A stretch of 64,000 nt of DNA from Septoria linicola (taxonomy: Eukaryota > Ascomycota > Dothideomycetes > Mycosphaerellales > Mycosphaerellaceae): contig CP099428.1 in the NCBI GenBank assembly GCA_024114885.1, positions 1,054,001-1,118,000 on the forward strand. Direction: 5' to 3'. This document shows positions 54,469-64,000 of the stretch, in pieces. Below the pieces are notes generated by a model. That model worked only from the letters and a program-made list of their open reading frames with translations. It was not told the origin of the DNA and made no database searches. The position numbers and the translations under genes are program-made. Positions within the stretch are counted from its first letter, which is position 1; each line of letters opens with the position of its first letter.

Positions 54469-55736
54469 GCGAATCGGAATGAACATTGACATAGCGATTG
54501 GATGAACGGGGCAACATCATCAGGCGGCGTACACACAGCATCGGGGAACGTTGAAGACAGGCGATCATTTGCAGGCGTTTGAGCGTGGAGTAGGAGTTCT
54601 GAAGGCGTTTTGGGAGGTCACCTGCTGGTCGAGCACGAAATGCTCCTGGCACTGACATACGCGGACGGGAAGGGCTCAGATTGACTGTCCTTGTGCTGGG
54701 GACTTATTGCATGGTACTGTGCTGGACATGGCACGACCGAAGAAGTGTCGAAAGCAAAGCATGTAGTCAAAGTGTCGACATTGATGTGGCATGATCATGG
54801 TAGACTGAGACTTGGCGAAGTACAGGTCGACCAAGTCTGTATCAGCTACCACACATGCACAATACTTTTCCATCACTCACGTGTGTCTTCACCATCTATC
54901 TGCACTACTTGAGACACCACCAGTCAGCGCCTGGCCGTGTGTGCTGACTCGCTTGCCCTTTCCAACTCGGCATCATGTCCGAACGTCACTGCGCTCTTGC
55001 CGACACTACTTTCCAACTTCTCGTCTCGACCACCTTGCTTTCACTAGATCACGGTACTAACATGGATCTCCAAAGTGTTCGCATCTCGCATGACGCCGAC
55101 CATTCCGCTTCGAGGTCTCGGACTGCTCGTGCAAGCGACATCACCCTGGCAACAAGCTCCGGGATCCACTCAAAACACAAGACGTTTCGCCCAGCCATCC
55201 ACAACTGCGCAGACGAGGCTGGCGTCATTCGCTCTGATTTGCTGTCCCAGGATCTCGGTTGTTGCGCAATACCAACGTGTGAGCGTACCTAGCTAATAAG
55301 AGGAAAAGCTTGAAGAGAAAAGGCTGGTAGAGCTGATCCAGCCCGCGGCGCTTGATGCGCGTTTGTTGACTTGCAGGATTCGAGGGTCACACACTTCTGA
55401 CCTACTGCACCAAGACCCATGAACGCATTACTGCTTGCATGCTGATGAGTGATTGAGACCTGCCTCGTACATTCTTGAGACGAATCGCACACGCGGCGTG
55501 TCAAGGCCACACTTGCAGCAGTGCCACCTTCTGTTCTGGAATCTCGAGCGCACTGTTGCTGCTCAGTTTCAATCCTCTTACCTGGACATACGCTTGGACT
55601 CTGGGACGATCGACCAACTGTGCTGCAAGCAAGGGCATTAGAGACACAACGATGAATGAGAGGATGGTGTAACCCAGACGAGACGACTTCCTCCACCTCT
55701 TTATGATCTTCACGACTACCACGAACCGATATTCTT
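54469..55736. other. 1.3-kb intergenic stretch
   Basis: Chance frames only, including a minus-strand frame overlapping the start of the kelch gene. Presumably holds the kelch-gene promoter. Confidence 0.4.
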
Positions 55737-58700
55737 ATGAAGGACCAGCTAGTACCGTGGAGCCTTCTGGCTTTGGTGCGCATAGCTCTGGCCGATGTAT
55801 CATTACCATATAATCCGACAACCGTTCTCACCTCGCCGAACTCTTCCATCGCATACATCCTACGAGGTTCCTTGGGCAACTCGAATCAAGCGGTCTTAGA
55901 GAGCGTAGATGTCTCGGGAGAATTCGATAGCGATAAGTTGTCACGCAAGACTCTGTCACCAGCCCTGCCATTCCTGGAGGAAGATACGCTCGTACCGTAT
56001 CTGCCCATTCTAGATGCGTCGGGAAACATCACAGTCGTTGCTGGAGACTGCAAGGGTGGATCAGACAGCACGGCAGTGTGGAAGTACAATGGACAATGGA
56101 CGAAACATGACTCGTCAGCCACGCAGCTGAGCGTGAACGGGAACCTGACCGGAGTGAATTACCTCAGCAACGGCATCGCGTTCTCGGCGGACATGGGAGA
56201 CGGGAAACAGCAGCTGGACTTGTACGTGTTTGGTGGCATGTGTCCTTCTAGTAACAGCACGACTGCGACATGGCAAGGCTCTGCAGAGTACTCGCAGACC
56301 ATGCTCGTGTACACGCCCAGCGGAGGAGCCAGCACAGGCAAGACAGTCTACGATATCGGCAACACTGCAGCACGAGGACCGCCCATAGCAGAAGCTGGAT
56401 TCTCGATGACTGGCTTGACGCCCACCTTTCGAGTCAACGCCACGGGCGCAGCGCACTCTCAACAGCAGGATTTCTTGCTGCTTGGAGGACACACAACAGA
56501 TGCGTTCTTGAATACGTCACAAGTGGCGCTCTTCTCTCTACCACAGAACAGCTGGTCTTTCTTGCCAGTCCAGCAGCCATCTACAGGCAGAATCGACCTA
56601 GCTGTGCGAGAAGCGGAGGTATCGACGGTGGAGCCTAGATCTGGTCACACGGCAGTGCTCTCGGAGGACGGCAGTAAGATCATCGTGATTGGAGGGTGGG
56701 TAGGAGACATCTCGAACCCAGCCGTGCCACAGCTGGCTGTGCTGAATTTGGGCTCCGAATATGGAGGCGACGCTGCCGAAGCCTGGACCTGGACAGTTCC
56801 GTCCCAATCTGGGAGTGGTATTGCTGAGGGCACCGGCTTGTTCGGACACGGTGCAGCTATGCTACCGGGAGGCGTTGTCATGATCGTCGGAGGCTACACG
56901 ATCCCAGCTGCATCCTCATCCAGATTCGTCAGAAGGCAAGCACAGCCAAGCGATCAAGTCCTGCTCTTCAATGCTACATCGAATCAGTGGCTTGATTCCT
57001 ATACCAATCCGTTGAGCTCTGGCCAATCGAGTGAATCGTCGTCGGGTGGAGGTGCTCTGAGCAAGACGTCGCAACAGACCGGATTGGGCCTTGGTCTAGG
57101 GTTAGGTGTGCTAGTCCTTGTAATCCTGATCTTGGCCTACTTCTGGTATGCCAGGCGTCTGAAGAAGAAGCGCGAAGAGCGCCAGCAAGCTTTGCTTCAC
57201 TCTGCGGATGGATCTTTTATGGCGTTGGATCAACCGTATCTGGACCATGGCAATCCACATGATCGCCGAAACGGTCCATATGCAGCTGTGGATGATGGAT
57301 CTCAACCAATGCAGCAAGCAGCATCCACCGGGTTGTTTGTGAGCGTTCCAAGTCCCACGAGAGGTCTGCGAAATGGCTTGTTGAACAGGCCATATAGCTA
57401 CCATCAAACAGCGCGTAACGATGATACACGGATCAACAAAGGCAGTGGCAACATCCACCCAATTCTGGAGCGCCAGGATGAGGATGATCTGGAAGGAAGC
57501 ATGACTCCGCGAGATCCATTTCTCGACCCCTCACCGACTCTCGAGCCTGGACAAGTGCGTGATAGGTTCAGTACAGCTGAAGCAAAGCTACAAGAGCTAC
57601 AACGCGTGCTACATTCTGGCGCGGATACATCTCCAACTCGTGATCCTTTCAATGACCCTGTACCTAACCCACTAGGAAGCCATCCTACTTCGCCGAGATC
57701 TCCTAACGCGGCAGATACGCTGCGAAGAGTACCAACGTACATGGCACGCGAACAAGTCATTGAGCGGAAGCCAGTGCCATCAGGCAAGGACATGAATTGG
57801 GAAGTAATTGAGCATGATGACGATATAACATCTGGCTCCAGTTCTGGACATAGTACCGGTCCTGCCTCGTGGAGTGGCAGGATTTCGCCAACCAAGACGG
57901 ATGACCGAACATCATCTACGCTCAGTGACCGCTCGACGCGCTCTCATGCTTCAACGACATCGATTACGCGTACTATGTCGACACGTACCGGCGCTCTCAT
58001 GGCCGCTGCATTGGCAAGAAGGGAAGCTGAGAACACCCCAGGCACATCCCCATTGGAAACGCGAACAGGAACGATGACAACAACGGGCTCGAGCAGTGGC
58101 AGGAAATCACCCTATTACTTCTATGGAAGTCACACCGAAAGTCAAAGGAAAGTCAAGCGTGAATCTAAGAAGCCAGTGCTTGAGCCTATACACAACGCTG
58201 ATGAATCCACGGAATCGTTCATGACTGCCAATTCCTCATTCATCGGGCTCCAGCAGGAGGGCAAGGCACTTCTTGGCGGGAGTCCGACTTTTGCCCGCGA
58301 TGATCCATATCATCGCGCTCTGGCAGCACACGGTCTTGGTGGCACCAACTCGAGATCAGAAGCGGACCCAGCTGGTCCGAGCCGAAGGCAAGGCTGGATG
58401 GGTAGCATACGTCGTGCATTGACCACTGCAATGAACGACCGCAGCTTTAGTCTCACCAGTCAGAACAAACAACCTCCGGAAGAGATCGAGCCGCGAACCT
58501 CATCTTCCTCGCCATCACGGTCGCACAGACCTGCTGGCACTAGTGACAAGCCGAGACGAGCTATCTCAGATGGCGGAGCTCTACTGAAACAGAAGCGAGG
58601 GCAAAAGGACTGGGATGCTATGCATCCTTACCGCGACGATCCAGAACTTGAGGGCGACTGGGGAGAAGAGACTCGTACTTCTCTCGACGCACGCGAGGCC

Positions 58701-59045
58701 GAGAACGAGTGGGACGTGGAAGGCGCCGCTTCGAAACGAGATTTTCAAGTCATGTTCACCGTTCCCAAAGCCAGACTGAGGGTCGTCAATGCAGACATTG
58801 AGCGAGCCAGTATGAGATCTGCCTCTGATGGAGCGATCAGCAGAAAGGAGAGTATGCTCAGTCTGAACAACAACAAACTCACTGTTGGGAAACTTAGTCG
58901 GGAGGGAAGTGTCAACACTGTGCGAAGCAGAAGCGGCGGCGACGTGGAGATTAAAGAGAGGGAAAGTCAGATGGAAATGAGAATGAGAGGGCTATTGAGC
59001 AGTGGCAGCAGGATCGAAGATAGGAACAAGTGGAAACCCCTTTGA
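55737..59045 (+). CDS. Kelch-repeat single-pass membrane protein (1102 aa)
   Basis: Single exon, 1102 aa. Signal peptide about residues 1-19 (PWSLLALVRIALA). The extracellular half forms a galactose-oxidase/kelch type beta-propeller: blades recognisable by GG pairs in DLYVFGGMCPSS, QDFLLLGGHTTDAF, RSGHTAVLSEDGSKIIVIGG and HGAAMLPGGVVMIVGGYTIP, with several N-glycosylation sequons. A glycine/leucine-rich transmembrane segment at about 447-470 is followed by the stop-transfer ARRLKKKREER. The cytoplasmic half (about 630 residues) is Ser/Thr/Pro-rich and disordered, with conserved patches such as DPFLDPSPTLEPG and FQVMFTVPKARLRVVNAD near the C-terminus. The layout fits ascomycete kelch surface receptors or polarity-linked proteins of unknown ligand. 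The frame is intact. Confidence 0.9.
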   Translation: MKDQLVPWSLLALVRIALADVSLPYNPTTVLTSPNSSIAYILRGSLGNSNQAVLESVDVSGEFDSDKLSRKTLSPALPFLEEDTLVPYLPILDASGNITVVAGDCKGGSDSTAVWKYNGQWTKHDSSATQLSVNGNLTGVNYLSNGIAFSADMGDGKQQLDLYVFGGMCPSSNSTTATWQGSAEYSQTMLVYTPSGGASTGKTVYDIGNTAARGPPIAEAGFSMTGLTPTFRVNATGAAHSQQQDFLLLGGHTTDAFLNTSQVALFSLPQNSWSFLPVQQPSTGRIDLAVREAEVSTVEPRSGHTAVLSEDGSKIIVIGGWVGDISNPAVPQLAVLNLGSEYGGDAAEAWTWTVPSQSGSGIAEGTGLFGHGAAMLPGGVVMIVGGYTIPAASSSRFVRRQAQPSDQVLLFNATSNQWLDSYTNPLSSGQSSESSSGGGALSKTSQQTGLGLGLGLGVLVLVILILAYFWYARRLKKKREERQQALLHSADGSFMALDQPYLDHGNPHDRRNGPYAAVDDGSQPMQQAASTGLFVSVPSPTRGLRNGLLNRPYSYHQTARNDDTRINKGSGNIHPILERQDEDDLEGSMTPRDPFLDPSPTLEPGQVRDRFSTAEAKLQELQRVLHSGADTSPTRDPFNDPVPNPLGSHPTSPRSPNAADTLRRVPTYMAREQVIERKPVPSGKDMNWEVIEHDDDITSGSSSGHSTGPASWSGRISPTKTDDRTSSTLSDRSTRSHASTTSITRTMSTRTGALMAAALARREAENTPGTSPLETRTGTMTTTGSSSGRKSPYYFYGSHTESQRKVKRESKKPVLEPIHNADESTESFMTANSSFIGLQQEGKALLGGSPTFARDDPYHRALAAHGLGGTNSRSEADPAGPSRRQGWMGSIRRALTTAMNDRSFSLTSQNKQPPEEIEPRTSSSSPSRSHRPAGTSDKPRRAISDGGALLKQKRGQKDWDAMHPYRDDPELEGDWGEETRTSLDAREAENEWDVEGAASKRDFQVMFTVPKARLRVVNADIERASMRSASDGAISRKESMLSLNNNKLTVGKLSREGSVNTVRSRSGGDVEIKERESQMEMRMRGLLSSGSRIEDRNKWKPL

Positions 59046-60679
59046 GGACTTGTAGCACTTGTGTATATGGGAACGACTTTTTGATATGGGCGGTTAGGTT
59101 CAGCACTGCATGGACGGGTCGCAGTTGGCAAGACTGGGCAATTAGGTACAATCTGATATTAGCGAAAGGCGCATGGTGTTGCTGTCAGTGACTTGGGTGT
59201 ATACATAGATGTGGTATATGCTAGCTTTTACGATACTCTTTTGATCATAGCTTCTTCCAGGACTCGTGGCAGTATAGCTCCGTTGGTCAACATGAATGGT
59301 GAGTGTCAACCGATTTGCCGCATTGGGAAGCCTATCTCAGCACGGCGTACGAGGCGCGTGGTGCCACGAGCTGCAGATCTGAGACTAAGTGGATGTGGAG
59401 AAGCACCTAAATGAATATAGCTGCGATACATACGTATTTTCGTATAGCTCTCCAATAGCAGAAGTGCGCTCATGCCGACGTTTGACAAGATCGAATTAGA
59501 TGTTCATCACTCAAGCACTCACGCGGCTTCATCATTACATTATCGCGAGAGTCACTGTACGAATGAGCTCGAGCGTATTTAAAGCAGTCATTGGCTCGTG
59601 AATCTAGCATATAGACATGACGTTGTTGTTCGTCGCATAATAGTGGAGTTGAATATCTAGGAGTCCTCGGGGTAGCGTGAACAGCTCGGACCGATGTTGG
59701 CTCGTTCACTTGTTCCAGTACTAACGCCAAGTTTCACAAAACGCGGAGAAGGGTGGTCCATGCGGCGGGTACCACAAGTTGTCGTGCGACGACGAGCTTG
59801 AAGAACGAGATGGGCTCTTCGGATGCGTAGGAAAGATGCATAGTCAAATGCTGAGCAGAGAGTGTTTGTTGTTCTTTGTAGGACATGCTGTGGTGGGTTC
59901 CTTCAAAGATGCAGAGGGAGTCAATCGCTTCTTGGAGCTTGGTTGGGAATTCTTTCGCATGTCTCTACGTCACCGCACGAAAAAGCGACTCGCCTAAGCT
60001 CGAACACTCAGATCTCGTGGAAAGTGTTCCGGCTATACCGGGCAGGTGGTCCACTTTTGAAGGACACGATGTTCGTCCGGCACCACAATGTCGAGCACAA
60101 TCTCAGACCTCTGCGGTGGGTCAGTCGTTAGATCATGCTTTTCGTTGATCGCATGAGACCGTCAAGATTCCCACCATCTACTCGGCAGAGACAGCAAAGC
60201 TCGAGGTAGCTTGTGTATGTTGAGCAGAACAAGCTTGGGATCTGCTCGCGCGGTATCAACGTGGGATCAAGCATTTACAATGCCAGATCCCGGCCGTACC
60301 TCGTGTGAAGAGTACAAGGGGCCACAGCGACCTAGACTGCTTATCGCACCGCTTGTGTTGCTTGTAGTCGACCAAGCTATATTGATGCAGCACTTGGTGA
60401 GCTTGTATCACTTTAGTACGCCTCGTGCCTGCGCTCGTGTTGATATGTCGTGCAAGCACAATGAACACCACGATAGCGACATCGCGACACCACGTCTCCT
60501 TCTGAGATGCCAATGTCAGTCGAGACACGGCCGTGATGCATAAGTAGCCTCAGTCTTGCCCATGTTTTGACAGCCATCATCCTCACCAGGATCTCATTAT
60601 AACAGCAACATCCCAAGAAATCACTCTGCAGTCATCGTTGCATCACTCTATCCAAAACGCCACGAACAACACAATCATA
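59046..60679. other. 1.6-kb intergenic stretch
   Basis: Short frames without features. The last 60-80 bases are the A/C-rich leader of the small secreted protein gene. Confidence 0.4.
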
Positions 60680-61184
60680 ATGCAATTCTTCTCGACAATT
60701 CTGGCCATTGCCACTCTGGCCACTGCAGTAGTTCTCCCACGAGGCGAAAGCGCAACAGTAAACTTTGACGGCCACCAGATCGACGCAGCAAAGGGTCTCG
60801 GTGCTCTGAACGATCTGCTGGATGCATCTGGACTGAATCTCAAGAGAGATGAAGCCGCAATCTCGAGACGAACAGACGTTCCAGGTCTGAACTGTGGTTT
60901 CCAGAGAGCTGAGCGTAAGTTCCAACACAATCAATCAATAGGTTTCTTCATGCTGACCGTACTCCAGGCTGCGCTGGCTCGACTTCCGGTGTCCTTGTGA
61001 ATCGCTTCTGGGCCGCTATTGAGACTGGCAAGGATATCGAGCAGGATACTGCGTGCATAGCAGCTGCGACTGCTTTTGGATCGGCATTGGTGAGCTCCAT
61101 TCTCTTCTCTCGTCTACTTCGTGTACACTGATCACTTGATAGCCAACTGACTGCAAGCTGTGCCTTGGAATTAGCACTTCTTGA
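60680..61184 (+). CDS. Small secreted cysteine-containing protein with Kex2 sites (132 aa)
   Basis: Three exons, 60680-60914, 60968-61089 and 61143-61184; both introns are 53 bp with good borders (GTAAGT...TCCAG and GTGAGC...GATAG) and phases agree. Signal peptide MQFFSTILAIATLATAVVLP. A propeptide-like stretch ends in dibasic sites LNLKR|DEA and ISRR|TDV, suggesting Kex2 processing. The mature part begins about TDVPGLNCGFQ and holds five cysteines (in LNC, ERC, TAC, TDC, KLC) in about 60 residues, with the last two in the tiny third exon. Small size, secretion and cysteines fit an effector- or antimicrobial-like protein, but that is inference; no known family is recognised. The exon structure is strongly supported by phase and by the cysteine-bearing ends. 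Confidence 0.8.
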
Positions 61185-62058
61185 ATGCTTGTTCGGAGGA
61201 AAGGGTTTTTGGCGCCGCATGCCACTTTGACGATATGATATGCTATGAGATGCAGGATTCAGCAGCAAGTAAGAACAGGATCAGATTTGAGACACTATCG
61301 TATCAGCAGATTTGTCGACCACCACACTATTTCCATACTATGGACTTCAACGCATGCCGCCTGTTCTAATTGGGTTCCTTCCATATACTTGCTGTACGCT
61401 CTATGTCAGTCACGAACCCGATAGTGTCGCTGGTTCTGGACTCAAGACTTACAATGCACACTTGACAAGCTGCATTGCGTTGTGACACTGTGTTCGTGCA
61501 GCCTAGGTGGCGATACCCACAGAAGAATCTTGTTGGTCCAGACATAGTTGGCTTGCGGTTACTTGCTATGAAGCGGCGAGCTAGCATACACTGGTGATTC
61601 GAAAGACGATGCTGCTGGTCCTGGCAGTGGCTTGATAGTGCAATAGTTAGTCAGATAGCAGAGCTGCTCAGAGCCGCTATTTCTATCATCGGTCAAGCCA
61701 TAATGAAGATGTCTGGTGGCACACAAGGCCATACTTCAATGCATTTGCCGCTGTTTGCGACAGCACTTCGAGTAGTTGGCCCGAACGCACGCCGAACTAC
61801 ATTTGTGAAGACGACTTGCAGATGTGAATGCCGTCACTGAGTGGCTGCTCACGCGCTGTAGTATTCACGCACTGAGCCTGTTGCTTCCAGACAGGGCTCA
61901 GCTTCACACCAGAATTTCGTAGAGTCTCGTAGAGTCATCAAGTCACTGTCATCAGCATTGTCTGCTCAGAAGCATGAACACTGTAGCAATCATGATCGAG
62001 CACTTATGCACGGCAAGGTCCGTCGTGTACCGTGAACGATATAGTGGCTTGGATCTAG
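61185..62058. other. Intergenic, no supportable gene
   Basis: Short chance frames. Nothing recognised. Confidence 0.4.
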
Positions 62059-62608
62059 ATGCAGTCAACACACTATGAAGAGGTCGATAGGGATGGAGGT
62101 GGTCCAGCTCCGGACTTGTACAAAGCCGCTCCAGATGTGTTCAGGCAGAACGACAGTATGTCGGTCTACTTCGTGCGTATTCACCACTCCGCTTTCAATA
62201 TCCTTGCGACGCGCGAAACGGTCACCGACTAATGTTGCGCAGGTCGAGCTGTTCATCACCGCTTCTACTGCAGCCAATCTTGAGGCAGACATGACCAAGC
62301 TCGAGGATGCACTAACCATGTTCAACATCGGAGTGCATTACCATCGTCCTGTGTCGGAGAATCGTTGTCTGGTTGCGTATGAGGGCGGTGACGCGCTACC
62401 TCACTTGGGAGTCTTGACTGGCAGGGTGACCGCTCAGAGATTGGTAAAGATGGAGAAGGAGCCCAAGCCGCCGAAGAAGGCGCCAGCGAATAAGAAAGAT
62501 CCGACCCCTTCTTCCAAGGGTAGGGGCGGCAAGAGAGGTGGCAGGGGCGGTGGAGGAGGAGGAGCGAGCGCCGTGATCGATATTGGTGAGCAGCCTGGCA
62601 GGAACTGA
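62059..62608 (+). CDS. Hypothetical protein with Gly/Arg/Lys-rich tail (~159 aa)
   Basis: Two exons, 62059-62172 and 62243-62608, around a 70-bp intron (GTGCGT...TTGCGCAG, CGACTAAT branch), phase 0. Spliced, it reads a short acidic N-terminus, then SMSVYFVELFITASTAAN, a helical EADMTKLEDALTMFNIGV and a compact YHRPVSENRCLVAYEGGD block. The last 50 residues are Lys/Pro-rich and then RGG-like (GRGGKRGGRGGGGGG), suggesting RNA or nucleic-acid contact. I do not recognise the family. It might be the 5' part of one longer gene with the frame starting near 62660, but no phase-compatible donor was found to join them. Confidence 0.45.
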
Positions 62609-62753
62609 GGTAGAAGGCCGTCTGTGTGGTAGGCGCAAGTCTTGTTTGACCTGTTCTCTCCAGCATGTGAATGATGTTGTGCGGCATGAATACTGCTCAA
62701 TCAAATTACAACATATCGCACTTGCATTGTTCCGCGCATTGTACCGTGAAGAC

Positions 62754-63313
62754 ATGGCTTTCCTGGACCCCGAGTCTCCCGACTCATCAGCAGTAGACCG
62801 GACTCATCCTTTGCGAAAACAGCAGCCATCCGGATTGCTTCGAGAAGAGGAGTTCGTTCAGCTCGTCTGTCCCGACGAGGCATTGAGTGTTTACTCTGTA
62901 AGGACTGATGTTTCTGCGACACCTGTTCTTGAGCCTTTGCAGGTCAAGCTGCTAACATCCTCGGCTAGATCGAGTTAGAAATTGACCAGAGCGAAGCACT
63001 CCGCACGGGCGCCATTGAACGTATCGAGCGTGCACTGAAACGATGGTGCCTGACCTTGACCTGGTATACGATCCCTGCCGGCTTCCTCTACTATGTCGGC
63101 ACAAGATTGAAGGGAACGAGTCTGGCAAAATGGTTATTGAGATCGTGGGAGGTCAGACCCTATGCGCATCTAGCCACGATTATGCAAGTGCGTATAGGGC
63201 AGTCTTCCTATTACGGTGGTCACAACAAGCAAGAGCTGCTCCAGATGCCAGTACAAGATGACGATTCTTCGGTGCGGAGGGCAGTGGGATCAGATCCATG
63301 GCGGATAGAGTGA
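62754..63313 (+). CDS. Hypothetical protein (162 aa)
   Basis: Two exons, 62754-62897 and 62969-63313, joined across a 71-bp intron (GTAAGG...GGCTAG, GCTAAC branch site at 62951-62956). In phase, the join is DEALSVYS to IELEIDQSEALR. The frame is open upstream of the chosen ATG to about 62658, right after a CTCCAG that could be an acceptor, so an earlier exon may exist. The protein has a helical, moderately hydrophobic centre (WCLTLTWYTIPAGFLYYVG) that may be a membrane-associated segment, then RSWEVRPYAHLATIMQVRIG. No family recognised. Confidence 0.45.
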
Positions 63314-63401
63314 GATCGCGGGAATCAACATCGAGATACCACTCGTTCGCTTAGAAGCCATGAGCGACAGCTCGGAGCGGATGGAGGACGTTATCTGCAG
63401 A

Positions 63402-64000
63402 TCAATCATTGAAATTCTCAACTTGGTCATTAGGAGCGACAGAATAATTTTTCGGCAACGACATCCTTCCATGCTTTCGTAGCAAGTGTCTTTCCACATG
63501 ATGTCTCACAAAGTCCCGCGATCGAACAGCGAAGACCTCGTCCATTTCTTCCAGAGTCAATCGCTTGGTTTCCGGCACAAACAAGAAGACCAGTACCCAC
63601 GCAACAATGTTCAGCACAGCATAAAGTAGAAAGCTTCCCGATGTGTCCAGTGTGGCCAGGAGGTACGGAAACGTGAGCGACAGTATCGCCGCAAAGGTGT
63701 TGGTCACAGCTACGGCACTACTTGCTCCTAGTTCGCGATGACTGAGTGGGAACACTTCTGCTGAGTACGCCGTGGGCACAGGGCCCATGCCGGGCGAGTA
63801 CAGGAGGCAGAATATATATATCATGGACGTTGAAAGGTAGAACGAGGTTTTCGGATCAGATAGCGAGAAGCCCAAGGCGGCGATGGCCATGGCGATTGCC
63901 ATAGGCGGCAGAGTGTACAGCATCAGAGATCGTCGGCCAAGAGAATCCATCGTCCACACTGCTGGGAAAGCGCCGAGGAAATTGCAGAGGCCGAAGATGG
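63402..64000 (-). CDS. MFS sugar transporter, C-terminal part (runs off right edge)
   Basis: Plasma-membrane sugar-porter family of the major facilitator superfamily. About 199 residues are visible; the N-terminal part lies beyond 64000 and the frame is open to the edge. Features: NFLGAFPAVWTMDSLGRRSL (the conserved D-x-x-GRR loop between helices 8 and 9), several hydrophobic helices (LPPMAIAMAIAALGF; SMIYIFCLLYSPGMGPVP with the helix 10 P-x-x-x-G-P-V-P motif), AEVFPLSHRELGAS, and the hallmark VPETKRLTLEEMDEVF after helix 12. A hydrophilic tail of about 40 residues follows. The transported sugar or polyol cannot be inferred. No damage in the visible part. Confidence 0.92.
   Translation of the reverse strand, partial: IFGLCNFLGAFPAVWTMDSLGRRSLMLYTLPPMAIAMAIAALGFSLSDPKTSFYLSTSMIYIFCLLYSPGMGPVPTAYSAEVFPLSHRELGASSAVAVTNTFAAILSLTFPYLLATLDTSGSFLLYAVLNIVAWVLVFLFVPETKRLTLEEMDEVFAVRSRDFVRHHVERHLLRKHGRMSLPKNYSVAPNDQVENFND

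Overview
This window is nuclear DNA of a filamentous ascomycete. Coding exons are separated by short introns (about 48-95 bp) with GT...AG borders and CTRAC-type branch sites. The families are typically fungal: Zn2Cys6 regulator, METR/CYS3-type bZIP, CYP505-type P450-reductase fusion, DUF6536-type membrane protein, kelch membrane protein and GPI-anchored Cys-rich protein. Family content resembles Dothideomycetes, but that placement is inference. No rRNA, tRNA or CRISPR array was seen.

Layout, left to right. 1-12 kb: a small secreted protein (2359-3061), a short RecQ helicase (3958-5463, minus), a degenerate reading frame near 6 kb, and a decayed 2-oxoglutarate/Fe(II) dioxygenase gene (7481-9187, minus) next to a fragment carrying a C-x-C...MPIG-x-HDPQ motif. 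12-25 kb: a METR/CYS3-like bZIP regulator preceded by an upstream ORF; a 193-aa protein with the same MPIG motif; a CYP505-type gene divergent from a Zn2Cys6 regulator across a 1.1-kb promoter region; and a PPR protein divergent from the splicing factor Cwf18. 25.6-27.8 kb: a 520-bp RIP-scarred pogo-like DNA element, then a secreted repeat protein with Kex2-type sites. 32-36 kb: a 1400-aa CaMKK/Ssp1-like kinase with two upstream ORFs. 38-51 kb: a Pro/Thr/Tyr-rich wall protein, chorismate synthase, two membrane-protein genes with broken frames, an SMP-30-like beta-propeller protein and an F-box-type gene with an exact 90-bp internal duplication. 51-64 kb: a GPI-anchored Cys-rich protein, an SLC25 mitochondrial carrier, an 1102-aa kelch membrane protein, a small secreted Cys protein, two hypothetical genes and the 3' part of an MFS sugar transporter running off the right edge.

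Across seven otherwise well-conserved genes I find about nine frame breaks. Nearly all can be explained as one missing base, often in a short homopolymer, and six lie in 44-51 kb. The simplest explanation is uncorrected deletion errors in the assembly. The dioxygenase is different: it has also lost the Asp of its HxD iron-binding motif, so it looks truly decayed. In the PPR gene the break lies on a canonical A-AAA-AAG heptamer beside a perfect hairpin, so programmed -1 frameshifting needs excluding. Apart from the CYP505/regulator divergent pair, neighbouring genes do not form an obvious pathway; this looks like ordinary mixed housekeeping and accessory fungal sequence.
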